Below are positions 51,894 to 60,692 of a DNA stretch of 64,000 bases, one piece after another. Each line of letters starts with the position of its first letter. Positions within the stretch are counted from its first letter, which is position 1. A program made the position numbers and the translations under genes. Location: NCBI RefSeq assembly GCF_003634105.1, contig NZ_RBIQ01000009.1, positions 248,001 through 312,000 on the forward strand. Reading direction: 5' to 3'. The notes under the pieces were generated by a model. That model was given only the letters and a program-made list of their open reading frames with translations, was not told where the DNA came from and did no database searches. This DNA is from Maribacter vaceletii (lineage in GTDB: Bacteria > Bacteroidota > Bacteroidia > Flavobacteriales > Flavobacteriaceae).

Positions 51894-54080
51894 CTATTTA
51901 ATGAACAACAATTCTCTATACTTTGTTAACGGCCAAGTTTGATCCTCTACAACTTGCTCTAACTTATCACAATGGTATCTTATTTGACTAAAATATGGTT
52001 TAACATTTTCGCAATAAGCATTTGCTTTTTTACCACTATCTAATAATTTATTCGCTTTTTTTCTAGTATCTGTCATATGGTCTACTAACTTTTTAACCTC
52101 TACCAAATGCTCTGCTATTTGTTCAATAATAGATAATTGCCCATCTGTAAGCTTTTTATGAGCTGCTCCATAAATATCTTTAATACCCATAACATTTTTT
52201 ATAAGTTTATTTTGATATTCTATAGATGCTGGCAGTATATGATTATATACTAACTCCTTTAAAACACGACCTTCTATTTGTAAGTGAAGAATGTAGGAGT
52301 CTAATTCTACCTCTTGCCTTGCTCTTACCTCTACCTCACTTAAAACCTTAGTTGCTTTAAAAAGTTCTAGACTTTCTTTTGTGGTTAGCACTTTTAATGC
52401 TTGCGGGGTAGTTTTATTATTACTCAACTTTCTTCTTACAGCCTCTTTTTCCCATTCTGCACTATACCCATCTCCATCAAAACGAATTCTTTTAGAAGTC
52501 TTAATGTATTCTCTTAAAACATTAAAAATTGCTTCATCTTTCTTAAGACTCTTTTTATCTACCAAAGCATCCACTTCTTTTTTAAAATCTGTTAATTGTT
52601 TTGCTACAATAGTATTTAAAATGGTCATTGGTTTAGCACAATTAGTTTTGGAACCAACTCCTCTCATTTCAAATTTATTACCCGTAAATGCAAAAGGAGA
52701 TGTTCTATTACGATCCGTATTATCTAATAAAATCTCTGGTATCTTACCAACCACATTAAGCTTAAGTTCCGTTTTTTCTTCTGGAGAAAGTTTCCCTTGC
52801 GAAACCCCTTCTAACTCATCTAAAACTCTACTCAACTGGGAGCCAACAAAAATAGAGAAGATTGCTGGTGGCGCCTCATTTGAACCCAATCTATGGTCAT
52901 TACTTGCTGAGGCTATTGATGACCTAAGCAACTCTTCATAGGTGTTAACCGCTTTGATTGTGTTTACAAAAAAGGTTAAAAACTGTAAGTTTTTCATTGG
53001 TGTAGAACCCGGACTAAGTAAATTTACACCAGTATCTGTAGCTAACGACCAATTATTATGCTTCCCCGATCCATTTATTTCGGCAAATGGTTTTTCATGA
53101 AAAAGCACTTTAAAATTATGTTTATCCGCTACTTTATCCATAATATCCATTAAAAGAAGATTGTGATCTACCGCAAGATTTGCCTCCTCAAAAACAGGTG
53201 CTAATTCAAATTGATTAGGAGCAACCTCATTATGCCTTGTTTTTACTGGAATTCCTAATTTTGTGCATTCTTTTTCTAAATCGCTCATAAAACTAAGAAC
53301 CCTACTTGGTATTACTCCAAAATAATGATCATCTAACTGCTGACCTTTTGCTGCAGTATGCCCTACTAAAGTTCTTCCTGTTAAAATAATATCTGGTCTA
53401 GAATGTGCTAAAGCTTTATCAATTAAAAAATATTCTTGTTCCCATCCTAAAGTAGCATTTACTTTAGCTACTGTTTTATCAAAATATTTTGCTACTGCAG
53501 TTGCGGCCTCATCTACCGCATGTAAAGCCCTTAATAAAGGAGCTTTATTATCCAACGCTTCTCCTGTATAGGAAACAAAAACTGTAGGAACACACAATGT
53601 AGTTCCATAAATAAATGCTGGTGAAGTTGGATCCCATGCTGTATAGCCACGAGCCTCAAAAGTATTCCTTATACCTCCACTAGGAAAACTAGATGCATCT
53701 GGTTCTTGCTGTACTAGTTGTCTTCCTCCAAATTTTTCTAATGCAGTACCATCTGGCAATAAATCAAAAAAAGCATCATGCTTTTCTGCTGTGCTTCCTG
53801 TTAAAGGCTGAAACCAGTGCGTATAATGCGTTGCTCCCATAGATATTGCCCAAGCCTTTATGGCTTCTGCAACTTGATCTGCAATTTTTCTATCTATTTT
53901 TGTTCCAGAAAAAATTGCTCCTTGCACACTTTCATAGGCATCCTTTGTTAGATACTGCAACATTCTTTCTGTATTAAAAACATTTGCACAAAATAACTCA
54001 GAACGTCTTCCCTTTTCCTCTATAACTCCTCTCTCTCTTTTTGCACTTTCTGAAATTGCTTTAAATCGTAATTTGGACAT
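51894..54080 (-). CDS. glnN: Glutamine synthetase type III
   Basis: GSIII joins ammonium to glutamate with ATP; it is much longer than GSI/GSII and forms double hexamers. The 728-aa length is typical. Clear blocks are HYTHWFQPLTGSTAEKHDAF, NEVAPNQFELAPVFEEAN, HEKPFAEINGSGKHNNWS (active-site His) and RNRTSPFAFTGNKFEMRGVG. The N-terminal part and the helical C terminus are the GSIII-specific extensions. It is head-to-head with a type II enzyme across 204 nt that holds an inverted repeat. Confidence 0.96.
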   Translation of the reverse strand: MSKLRFKAISESAKRERGVIEEKGRRSELFCANVFNTERMLQYLTKDAYESVQGAIFSGTKIDRKIADQVAEAIKAWAISMGATHYTHWFQPLTGSTAEKHDAFFDLLPDGTALEKFGGRQLVQQEPDASSFPSGGIRNTFEARGYTAWDPTSPAFIYGTTLCVPTVFVSYTGEALDNKAPLLRALHAVDEAATAVAKYFDKTVAKVNATLGWEQEYFLIDKALAHSRPDIILTGRTLVGHTAAKGQQLDDHYFGVIPSRVLSFMSDLEKECTKLGIPVKTRHNEVAPNQFELAPVFEEANLAVDHNLLLMDIMDKVADKHNFKVLFHEKPFAEINGSGKHNNWSLATDTGVNLLSPGSTPMKNLQFLTFFVNTIKAVNTYEELLRSSIASASNDHRLGSNEAPPAIFSIFVGSQLSRVLDELEGVSQGKLSPEEKTELKLNVVGKIPEILLDNTDRNRTSPFAFTGNKFEMRGVGSKTNCAKPMTILNTIVAKQLTDFKKEVDALVDKKSLKKDEAIFNVLREYIKTSKRIRFDGDGYSAEWEKEAVRRKLSNNKTTPQALKVLTTKESLELFKATKVLSEVEVRARQEVELDSYILHLQIEGRVLKELVYNHILPASIEYQNKLIKNVMGIKDIYGAAHKKLTDGQLSIIEQIAEHLVEVKKLVDHMTDTRKKANKLLDSGKKANAYCENVKPYFSQIRYHCDKLEQVVEDQTWPLTKYRELLFIK

Positions 54081-54120
54081 AATTTCTTGTTCTAATAAAT
54101 AATTCTGATTAAAAATATAT

Positions 54121-54128
54121 CAAAATTA
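54121..54128 (-). promoter_or_regulatory. -7 element of GSIII promoter
   Basis: TAATTTTG on the minus strand, 40 nt before the GSIII ATG. Confidence 0.5.
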
Positions 54129-54156
54129 CTATCATTAATTAAATATTTAACAATTT

Positions 54157-54174
54157 CCCCTATAAAAATTAGGG
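54157..54174. promoter_or_regulatory. Inverted repeat in the GSIII/GSII divergent region
   Basis: CCCCTA, seven nt, TAGGG. The arms match the inner arms of the palindrome in front of glnK (CCCTA, six nt, TAGGG). Its near edge lies 28 nt upstream of the GSIII -7 box. Confidence 0.5.
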
Positions 54175-54206
54175 CTAAATAAAAAAATTCACAGTTTTTA
54201 CTTATT

Positions 54207-54251
54207 TACCCCCTTGAAATTTAGAATGTAAACACAAAAAACATATTTTTG
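54207..54251 (+). promoter_or_regulatory. GSII promoter with TACCCCCT element
   Basis: TACCCCCT at 54207-54214, 29 nt, TATTTTTG at 54244-54251. The octamer and the exact 29-nt distance to the -7 box are identical to glnK (33670-33714). Confidence 0.6.
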
Positions 54252-54284
54252 TTTGAATTTAAAAGAATATTAATAAAAAATATT

Positions 54285-55298
54285 ATGGCTAAAATTAAAT
54301 TAGAATACCTATGGTTAGATGGGTATTTCCCAACACAAAACTTAAGAAGCAAAACTAAAGTTGAAGAACATGAAAATTTTCAAGGAACAATTGAAGAATT
54401 AGGAAACTGGTCTTTTGATGGTTCTTCTACAAAACAAGCTTCTGGAGGAGCGTCTGATTGTATTTTAAAGCCAGTTGCAATTTATCCGGATCCAGCACGT
54501 ATCAATGGTTACTTAGTAATGACTGAAGTTTTAAATGCAGACGGTACTGCCCACGAATCTAACGGTAGAGCTACTATTGAAGATGATGATAACGATTTCT
54601 GGTTTGGTTTTGAGCAAGAATACTTTATCATGGATAGAGAGACTCAATTACCATTAGGATTCCCTATTGGTGGTTACCCAGGACCTCAAGGTATGTACTA
54701 CTGTTCTGTTGGTGGAAAAAACACTTTCGGAAGAGATTTCGTAGAAGAGCATGCAAATTTATGTATTGATGCTGGTCTTAATTTTGAAGGAATTAACCAA
54801 GAGGTTGCTTCTGGACAATGGGAATTCCAATTATTTGCTAAAGGTGCTAAGAAAGCTGGTGATGAAATTTGGGTTGCTAGATACTTATTAGACCGTTTAA
54901 CTGAAAAGTACGGATGGTACATAGAATACCACCCAAAACCAATTAAAGGAGACTGGAACGGTTCTGGAATGCACGCTAACTTCTCTAACACAATTTTAAG
55001 AACTTGTGGATCTAAAGAGAAATATGCTGAAATATGTGAAGCTTTCCGTCCTGTTACAAAAGAACACATTGAAGTTTATGGTGAATTTAATGACCAACGT
55101 TTAACTGGTTTACACGAAACTGCATCTATTAACGATTTCTCTTGGGGAGTTTCTGATAGAGGAGCATCAATCCGTATTCCAATTATCGCTGTAGAAAAAG
55201 GATACAAAGGTTGGTTAGAAGACCGTCGTCCATCTTCAAACGGAGATCCATACAAAATTGCTGCAAGAATTATTAAAACTGTTAAACCAGTTAAATAA
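54285..55298 (+). CDS. Glutamine synthetase type II (eukaryote-like)
   Basis: A 337-aa GSII. I chose ATG 54285 (MAKIKLEYLWLDGYFP); the in-frame ATG 12 codons earlier lies inside the predicted leader. Key blocks are WSFDGSSTKQASGGASDC, GFEQEYFIMDRE (metal-binding Glu), WEFQLFAKGA, GDWNGSGMHANFS (active-site His) and SDRGASIRIP (Arg). Type II enzymes are not adenylylated. It has high use of C-ending codons (aac, ttc, tac), suggesting strong expression. It is divergent from GSIII and carries the TACCCCCT promoter element. Confidence 0.95.
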   Translation: MAKIKLEYLWLDGYFPTQNLRSKTKVEEHENFQGTIEELGNWSFDGSSTKQASGGASDCILKPVAIYPDPARINGYLVMTEVLNADGTAHESNGRATIEDDDNDFWFGFEQEYFIMDRETQLPLGFPIGGYPGPQGMYYCSVGGKNTFGRDFVEEHANLCIDAGLNFEGINQEVASGQWEFQLFAKGAKKAGDEIWVARYLLDRLTEKYGWYIEYHPKPIKGDWNGSGMHANFSNTILRTCGSKEKYAEICEAFRPVTKEHIEVYGEFNDQRLTGLHETASINDFSWGVSDRGASIRIPIIAVEKGYKGWLEDRRPSSNGDPYKIAARIIKTVKPVK

Positions 55299-55319
55299 TC
55301 TTCTCTATTTTATAACATC

Positions 55320-55355
55320 AAAAGCTCCTCTGCTAATGCAAAGGAGCTTTTTTTA
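55320..55355 (+). terminator. Terminator of GSII gene
   Basis: AAAAGCTCCT and AGGAGCTTTT arms with a 12-nt loop, then more T. Confidence 0.85.
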
Positions 55356-55380
55356 CACCTTGTTCTAATAGGCAACTAAC

Positions 55381-56520
55381 TTATTTCCAAGTAGCAACAG
55401 CTTTCACAGCTTCATCTGTATAATCTGTAAAAACACCATCTACACCAGCATCAAAGAACATATGATACTCGCTTTCATGATTTCCATTACTCCATTTTAC
55501 ATCTTCATTTCTAAAAGTATAAGGGTGCACTTTTAAATCATACTTATGCGCTAAACTAATAAAATCTGTTTCTGGTAAAACAGTAATATTTCCTTCGGTA
55601 TCTTTTGCAAAAGAAATAATAAATGGCTTCCATGGACCAATACCATCTGCATAATTAGCAGTATAACGCATACCCTCTTCTGTTGTAAAAAATTCATACG
55701 TTCTTAAATCTCCGTTAACATAAAAATCAAAAGGAGCTGCATAAGAAATAAAATCTCCTTCTGGAACATTAAAATCTAATGAGCCATCTGTATTCACATT
55801 ATAGGTAGATATTAACTGTACTAGTTTTACCGTAGATTTTGTATTTATGTACTGTAAAGGAGCCACTTCAAAGCACTGAACAAAAACCGGTGCGTCATAA
55901 GAATTCCACCCTGCTTTTTCCAACACTTCTAATAATGCATCTTCAAAATTATACCCTAATTGGCTATGAAAATAAGGATGTTTCATTTCTGGGTAAATAC
56001 CTACAACTTTCCCAGATGTTGTTTTTCTAGATTTAGCCAAAGCTATTATCTCTTGTATTGTTGGTATGGAATATAAATTATCAAACTGATTAGATCTGTC
56101 TGACCTAGCCTGTTTAGCTTTTAGAGTTTTTATTTCTTCCAAAGTAAAATCAGAAACAAACCAATCTGTAATTTCTTTACCATCTAAATTTTTAGTTGTT
56201 TTTAAATGCGCATATTCTGGTAAATCTGCAACGTTTGTAGTTCCTGAAATAAAAGGCTCATGACGTGCTACTAAAGCACCATCTTTAGTCATTACTAAAT
56301 CTGGCTCAATAAAATCTGCCTCCAATTCAATAGCTTTAGCATAAGCCTCTAAAGTGTGTTCTGGGTAAATAGATTGTGCTCCCCTGTGTGCAATTACTAA
56401 AGGCTTATCTTGCTTTTCTTCAGAAGGTCCTCCCCCAACAAAATCGTCTATTTTGTGACATGAATTTAAACCCAGCATAAGGGTTACAATTGTTACAGAT
56501 ACTAATTTTAGGTTTTTCAT
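55381..56520 (-). CDS. Glycerophosphodiester phosphodiesterase lipoprotein (GlpQ-like)
   Basis: A 379-aa protein. ATG 56520 gives MKNLKLVSVTIVTLMLGLNS followed by Cys, a lipoprotein signal; ATG at 56529 adds three residues. The TIM-barrel GDPD motifs are VIAHRGAQSIYPEHTLEAY (first His, Arg), EPDLVMTKDG (Glu-x-Asp metal site) and VARHEPFI (second His). It hydrolyses glycerophosphodiesters to glycerol 3-phosphate and an alcohol, in the periplasm. It converges with GSII. Confidence 0.93.
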   Translation of the reverse strand: MKNLKLVSVTIVTLMLGLNSCHKIDDFVGGGPSEEKQDKPLVIAHRGAQSIYPEHTLEAYAKAIELEADFIEPDLVMTKDGALVARHEPFISGTTNVADLPEYAHLKTTKNLDGKEITDWFVSDFTLEEIKTLKAKQARSDRSNQFDNLYSIPTIQEIIALAKSRKTTSGKVVGIYPEMKHPYFHSQLGYNFEDALLEVLEKAGWNSYDAPVFVQCFEVAPLQYINTKSTVKLVQLISTYNVNTDGSLDFNVPEGDFISYAAPFDFYVNGDLRTYEFFTTEEGMRYTANYADGIGPWKPFIISFAKDTEGNITVLPETDFISLAHKYDLKVHPYTFRNEDVKWSNGNHESEYHMFFDAGVDGVFTDYTDEAVKAVATWK

Positions 56521-56668
56521 AATAATCATAGTTTTAGATTAGTATAAAAAAACAAAACCCATATTAATGAATTTATATCCCAATATTACGTAATTAACAC
56601 TATTAGGTTTCCTTAATAAGTTTTGGAAACCATAATTAAGAACGAAGATTTAAATACTCTGAAGTTAT

Positions 56669-57610
56669 TTAAGAGACTGTTAAATAAACAAAGGTTATAT
56701 ATACCCCTAAAAGCAATATCCCATCTCTCCAACCTAAGCGTAAACCTTTTGGAATAAAAACTAAAGGGAGAATAAGGAAAGAAATACCCAACATCCAAAA
56801 GATATCAAAATCTAACAAACCTTGGTCTATAACTGTAATTGGTGTTATAATAGAGGTAATACCTAATACTGCTAATAAATTAAAAATGTTAGACCCTATT
56901 AAGTTCCCTACTGAAATTGCTTTCTCCTTTTTTAATATTGCAATAATAGAAGCTGCTAACTCTGGAATGCTTGTTCCTACAGAAACAACTGTTACACCTA
57001 TTACACGTTCACTAACACCATATAATGTTGCCAAACCAACTGCACCATTTATTAATAATTCTGAACCTCCCCACAAGGCAACACCACCAATACCTAGAAA
57101 TAGAACTACTTTATACATCTCTAAAGGGGCTTCATCTTTATCTTCCATATCTTCTTCTACAGCTTTCTTTTGGAAACGTAACAAATAAACTAAAAAAGCA
57201 AAAAGAAAGACTACCATAATAATACCCTCATACTGCTCTATAACTCCATCTGTATATATAAAACCAAAAAATAATAAAGATGCTAACATCATTACCGGCC
57301 AATCTGTAGTGTAAAAAGTCTTTTTAACATCTATTGCTCCCAAAATTACTGTTACGCCTAAAACTAAACCAAGATTAGCAATATTAGAACCTACAACATT
57401 TCCTAAAGCTAAATCCGGAGAGCCATTTAATGCAGCTTTAATACTAACTATTAACTCTGGTGCAGAGGTAGCAAAAGATACTACTGTCATCCCCACTACA
57501 ATTTTAGGAATATTTAATCTATAAGAAATTGCAACTGCAGATTTAAGTAACCAATCACCTCCTGCTATTAATAAAGCTAATCCTAAAATTATAAATAAAA
57601 TATTCTGCAT
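56669..57610 (-). CDS. Calcium/sodium antiporter (YrbG-like CaCA family)
   Basis: A 313-aa protein with 10 membrane helices in two similar halves. The alpha repeats are SFATSAPELIVSIKAALNGS with NVVGSNIANLGLVLG (first) and SVGTSIPELAASIIAILKK with NLIGSNIFNLLAVLGI (second), which contain the Glu residues for cation binding. An acidic loop MEDKDEAP lies between the halves. It exchanges Ca2+ for Na+ or H+ across the inner membrane. A TATATTTG -7 box is at 57625-57632. Confidence 0.95.
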   Translation of the reverse strand: MQNILFIILGLALLIAGGDWLLKSAVAISYRLNIPKIVVGMTVVSFATSAPELIVSIKAALNGSPDLALGNVVGSNIANLGLVLGVTVILGAIDVKKTFYTTDWPVMMLASLLFFGFIYTDGVIEQYEGIIMVVFLFAFLVYLLRFQKKAVEEDMEDKDEAPLEMYKVVLFLGIGGVALWGGSELLINGAVGLATLYGVSERVIGVTVVSVGTSIPELAASIIAILKKEKAISVGNLIGSNIFNLLAVLGITSIITPITVIDQGLLDFDIFWMLGISFLILPLVFIPKGLRLGWRDGILLLGVYITFVYLTVS

Positions 57611-57624
57611 CTTTAAATTTTGTG

Positions 57625-57632
57625 CAAATATA
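57625..57632 (-). promoter_or_regulatory. -7 element of antiporter promoter
   Basis: TATATTTG on the minus strand, 14 nt before the start codon. Confidence 0.5.
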
Positions 57633-58016
57633 AGTGAAGATTTTGGCTTTAAAACATCTCTTTTTAATCCTTTTATTTTTACAAAAACACCACTAATTTA
57701 TCTACTACTAATAATGAAATTGCAAAAAACAGGTCAAAAATTAACGAAAATGCCCTTGCAATAAACAATTACATCAAAAAACGCTCTACATTTATTACAA
57801 TATAAAACCATAATTTAAAAATTTAATTACATTTAATAACTTACACAAAGGAATAACACAAAATACTAACACTTAAATCATTATATTAATTACATATGTG
57901 TATTTACTTGTATGGATTTAACTAAAATTCCTTGCAAGTGACTATTTAATTTCTATATATTGATTGAATAATCGATTATTAAACTTTAATTATTAACCCT
58001 TTTAAACCAAAAAAAT
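57633..58016. other. Gene-free AT-rich stretch with a palindrome
   Basis: No plausible gene of 30 codons or more. It contains the 14-bp palindrome AATAATC/GATTATT at 57967-57980, 36 nt before the 20-aa ORF. Confidence 0.5.
57967..57980. promoter_or_regulatory. 14-bp perfect palindrome upstream of the 20-aa ORF
   Basis: AATAATC followed by GATTATT, with its centre 43 nt before the micro-ORF start. It may be an operator; there is no further support. Confidence 0.35.
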
Positions 58017-58079
58017 ATGATAACATTTGCAAAACTTTTACTAGTATTATTTCTTTCTATAATTATGTTTTTTGCTTAA
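58017..58079 (+). CDS. 20-aa hydrophobic micro-protein
   Basis: ATG to TAA, product MITFAKLLLVLFLSIIMFFA. It is entirely hydrophobic with one Lys. A terminator follows 25 nt later, so it would form its own small transcript. Toxin-like or membrane-regulatory peptides have this look, but no antitoxin RNA was identified. Confidence 0.45.
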   Translation: MITFAKLLLVLFLSIIMFFA

Positions 58080-58104
58080 GTAATATCATATAGGCCTATA
58101 TACA

Positions 58105-58136
58105 AAAGACTGCCAAAGCGCAGTCTTTATTTTTTT
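58105..58136 (+). terminator. Terminator after the 20-aa ORF
   Basis: AAAGACTGC and GCAGTCTTT with loop CAAAGC, followed by ATTTTTTT. Confidence 0.85.
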
Positions 58137-58170
58137 AATTATCTTGAACACCTGACTAATAATACTTAAA

Positions 58171-59946
58171 ATGAAAAAAAGCTTAAAACTAATAGTAATT
58201 CTTCTTACCATCATTTATTCCTGTAAAGAAGAAACAAAAAAAGTAGACGTAAATGTATCTGAAAAATTTTCCCAATTAATAGACAATTACTATGAGGACG
58301 AACTAAAGTTAAACCCTATTAATGCTACTACTGCAGGAGACCACCGCTATGACGATATTTTTGTAAACAACCTTTCGGATGAATTTATTAGTAAATCTAA
58401 AACTCATTATACTAATTACAAAAAACAACTAGACTCCTTTCCTAATGAAAGTCTTACTGAAAGCGAACAACTAAGTAAAGCCGTTTTAACTTGGGAATGT
58501 GATATTAATTTAGCGGAATTTAATTTTAATGCCAACCTTACTCCTATTGACCAAATGTGGTCTTCTAACTTATTTATGGGGCAATTAGCTAGTGGAAGTA
58601 GCGCACAACCATTTAACACTGTTAATGACTATAAAAAATGGCTAAAAAGAGTAGATGGCTATTTAGATTGGATGGCAAGTGCCGAAAAAAGAATGAAAGA
58701 AGGTATGCAAAACGGTCATGTACTACCAAAAGCATTAATCTTAAAAGTAATTCCGCAGTTAAAATCACTAACGAATAAGGATGTAGACAACCATTTATTT
58801 TACCAACCCATAAAAACTATTCCAGACGATTTTGCAAATAATGACAAACTAGAATTAAAAAAGGCATATAGAAATATGGTAAGCAATAAGATTATACCTG
58901 CTTATGAAAAACTACATACTTTTATGAGTACCCATTATTTAGAAGCTGGCAGAAAAACTAGTGGTATACAAGGAGAACCAAATGGGAATGCTTTTTATGC
59001 GCATCAAATAAAAAAATACACCACTACCAATATGACTGCAGCAGAAATTCATGAATTAGGATTAAGTGAGGTTGCCAGAATCCGTTCCGAAATGGAAAAA
59101 ATTAAAGAACAAGTAGGTTTTAAAGGAGACCTTAAATCTTTTTTTAATTTTGTTAGAAGCAACAAAGACCTTATGCCTTTTAAAGAACCTAGTGAAGTTA
59201 TTGCTAATTTTAACTCCATTCATGAAAGAATGAAACCACAAATTGAAAAACTTTTTGATGTAAAGCCTAAAACTCCCTTTGAAGTAAAACGTACCGAAGA
59301 ATTTCGAGAAAACTCTGCTAGTGCAGAATATAATCCAGGTTCTTTAGACGGTACAAGACCTGGTATTTTCTACACACCAATTCCTGATGTTACAAAATAT
59401 AATGTGTATTCTGATGAGTCTTTATTTTTACATGAAGCTATTCCTGGACACCATTACCAAATATCTTTAACACAAGAAAGTGATGTATTACCAAAATTTA
59501 GAAAAACACTATGGTATAGTGGTTATGGAGAAGGTTGGGCCTTATATTCAGAATCTCTTGGTACAGAGCTAGGCTTATACACAGACCCATACCAACTTTT
59601 TGGTATGTTAGGTGCAGAAATGCATAGAGCTGTTCGTTTAGTAGTTGACACTGGTTTACATTCTAAAGGCTGGACAAGAGAACAAGCTATTACATACTCT
59701 TTAGATAATGAAGCTGAATCTGAAGCTGGCATAACATCTGAAATTGAACGCTACATGGCAAACCCTGGACAAGCGCTATCTTATAAGATTGGGCAATTAA
59801 AAATTCAGGAGCTTAGAAAAAAAGCAAAAGAAACTATGGGAAATAAATTTGATATAAAAGAATTTCACAATCAAATTTTAGAAACAGGATGTGTTCCTTT
59901 AGCATTATTAGAAGATAAAATTAATACTTGGATTTCTCAAAAATAA
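58171..59946 (+). CDS. DUF885 lipoprotein, probable zinc peptidase/hydrolase
   Basis: A 591-aa protein with a lipobox-like start (LTIIYSCKEETK). The DUF885 hallmark HEAIPGHHYQ (about 424-433) gives a His-Glu-x-x-x-Gly-His-His metal site. FREN, YNPGSLDGTRPGIFYTP and YGEGWALYSESLG are further family blocks. Related proteins are thought to be carboxypeptidase-like metallohydrolases. It is probably anchored in the inner or outer membrane. A long hairpin follows the stop. Confidence 0.88.
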   Translation: MKKSLKLIVILLTIIYSCKEETKKVDVNVSEKFSQLIDNYYEDELKLNPINATTAGDHRYDDIFVNNLSDEFISKSKTHYTNYKKQLDSFPNESLTESEQLSKAVLTWECDINLAEFNFNANLTPIDQMWSSNLFMGQLASGSSAQPFNTVNDYKKWLKRVDGYLDWMASAEKRMKEGMQNGHVLPKALILKVIPQLKSLTNKDVDNHLFYQPIKTIPDDFANNDKLELKKAYRNMVSNKIIPAYEKLHTFMSTHYLEAGRKTSGIQGEPNGNAFYAHQIKKYTTTNMTAAEIHELGLSEVARIRSEMEKIKEQVGFKGDLKSFFNFVRSNKDLMPFKEPSEVIANFNSIHERMKPQIEKLFDVKPKTPFEVKRTEEFRENSASAEYNPGSLDGTRPGIFYTPIPDVTKYNVYSDESLFLHEAIPGHHYQISLTQESDVLPKFRKTLWYSGYGEGWALYSESLGTELGLYTDPYQLFGMLGAEMHRAVRLVVDTGLHSKGWTREQAITYSLDNEAESEAGITSEIERYMANPGQALSYKIGQLKIQELRKKAKETMGNKFDIKEFHNQILETGCVPLALLEDKINTWISQK

Positions 59947-59952
59947 GCCCAC

Positions 59953-60004
59953 TACTACAAATTATTAAGCCTTGGCAATTAACGAGGTTTATTAATTTGT
60001 AGTA
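59953..60004 (+). other. Long hairpin between DUF885 gene and small gene
   Basis: A 12-bp perfect stem (59953-59964 with 59993-60004), then one T-T mismatch and 7 more pairs including a G-U, around a 12-nt loop. It is followed by CTTTT. It can end the DUF885 transcript or form the leader of the small ORF starting 20 nt later. Confidence 0.6.
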
Positions 60005-60024
60005 CTTTTAAAAAAAGTATTTCT

Positions 60025-60177
60025 ATGAAACTTGTATTTTTTAAACTATTAGCTAGAGTTAATAAAGCACTACTTCCCTCCTACTCTAAAAAACAGTTAG
60101 ACCTTTCCAAAGCATCTAAATTACAACTTGCAATTATTGGTTGGCGCTACTGGATTACCACAAATGCTTTAGATTAG
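60025..60177 (+). CDS. 50-aa conserved-looking basic protein
   Basis: ATG to TAG, beginning MKLVFFKLLARVNKALLPSY and ending GWRYWITTNALD. The start is amphipathic and positively charged, and a Lys/Ser-rich middle (KKQLDLSKASK) precedes an aromatic C terminus. I recall similar short flavobacterial proteins that carry the name SsrA-binding protein in some genomes; the sequence here gives no support for that role. It overlaps the apt stop by 4 nt on the other strand. Confidence 0.65.
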   Translation: MKLVFFKLLARVNKALLPSYSKKQLDLSKASKLQLAIIGWRYWITTNALD

Positions 60178-60686
60178 TAATGTAATAAAGAAGTTACTTT
60201 ATAGTTAGATAGCTTTTTACTTCCCTGCAAAAAATCTAACTCTAACAAAAAATTGCATTGTACTATTTCTCCTCCTAATTTCTCTATTAATTTACAAACA
60301 GCCTCTGCTGTTCCTCCGGTTGCTAAAACATCATCATGAATTAACACTTTATCTCCTTTAGAGATTGCATCTTCATGAATTTCCAGAGTATCGGTTCCAT
60401 ACTCTAAGTCATAGGTCTCTTGCGCAACTTTTGATGGTAACTTACCTGACTTACGAACTGGGATAAAACCTGCGTTAAGTTCTCTTGCTAATAATGGAGC
60501 AAAAAAGAATCCTCTGCTCTCTATACCTATTACTTTATCTATTTTTTTATTCTCTATAGAGTTTAACAAACTAGTTGTTGCAAAATTTAACGCTTCTGGA
60601 TTACTCAACAAAGGTGTTATGTCTTTAAAAACTACTCCTTGTTTAGGAAAATCAGGAACATCCTTTATATACTTGTATAAATCCAT
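60174..60686 (-). CDS. apt: Adenine phosphoribosyltransferase
   Basis: A 170-aa type I PRTase making AMP from adenine and PRPP. The PRPP loop is VLIHDDVLATGGTAEAV (about 112-128, two acidic residues then the Thr/Gly loop). PDFPKQGVVFKDITPLL and GIESRGFFFAPLLA are family blocks. It begins 6 nt after a LacI-family gene. Confidence 0.95.
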   Translation of the reverse strand: MDLYKYIKDVPDFPKQGVVFKDITPLLSNPEALNFATTSLLNSIENKKIDKVIGIESRGFFFAPLLARELNAGFIPVRKSGKLPSKVAQETYDLEYGTDTLEIHEDAISKGDKVLIHDDVLATGGTAEAVCKLIEKLGGEIVQCNFLLELDFLQGSKKLSNYKVTSLLHY

Positions 60687-60692
60687 TCCCTT

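Noticed and set aside
52381-52941. 186-codon plus-strand frame inside GSIII
   Set aside because: It is antisense to a well-conserved enzyme region; the product is Ser/Leu-rich with no recognisable pattern.
57718-57768. 16-codon frame in the antiporter upstream gap
   Set aside because: No promoter, no hydrophobic segment and no similarity to the micro-protein family.
60025-60177. SsrA-binding protein (SmpB)
   Set aside because: At 50 aa it is far too short and lacks the SmpB OB fold; the name sometimes used for similar peptides is not supported.
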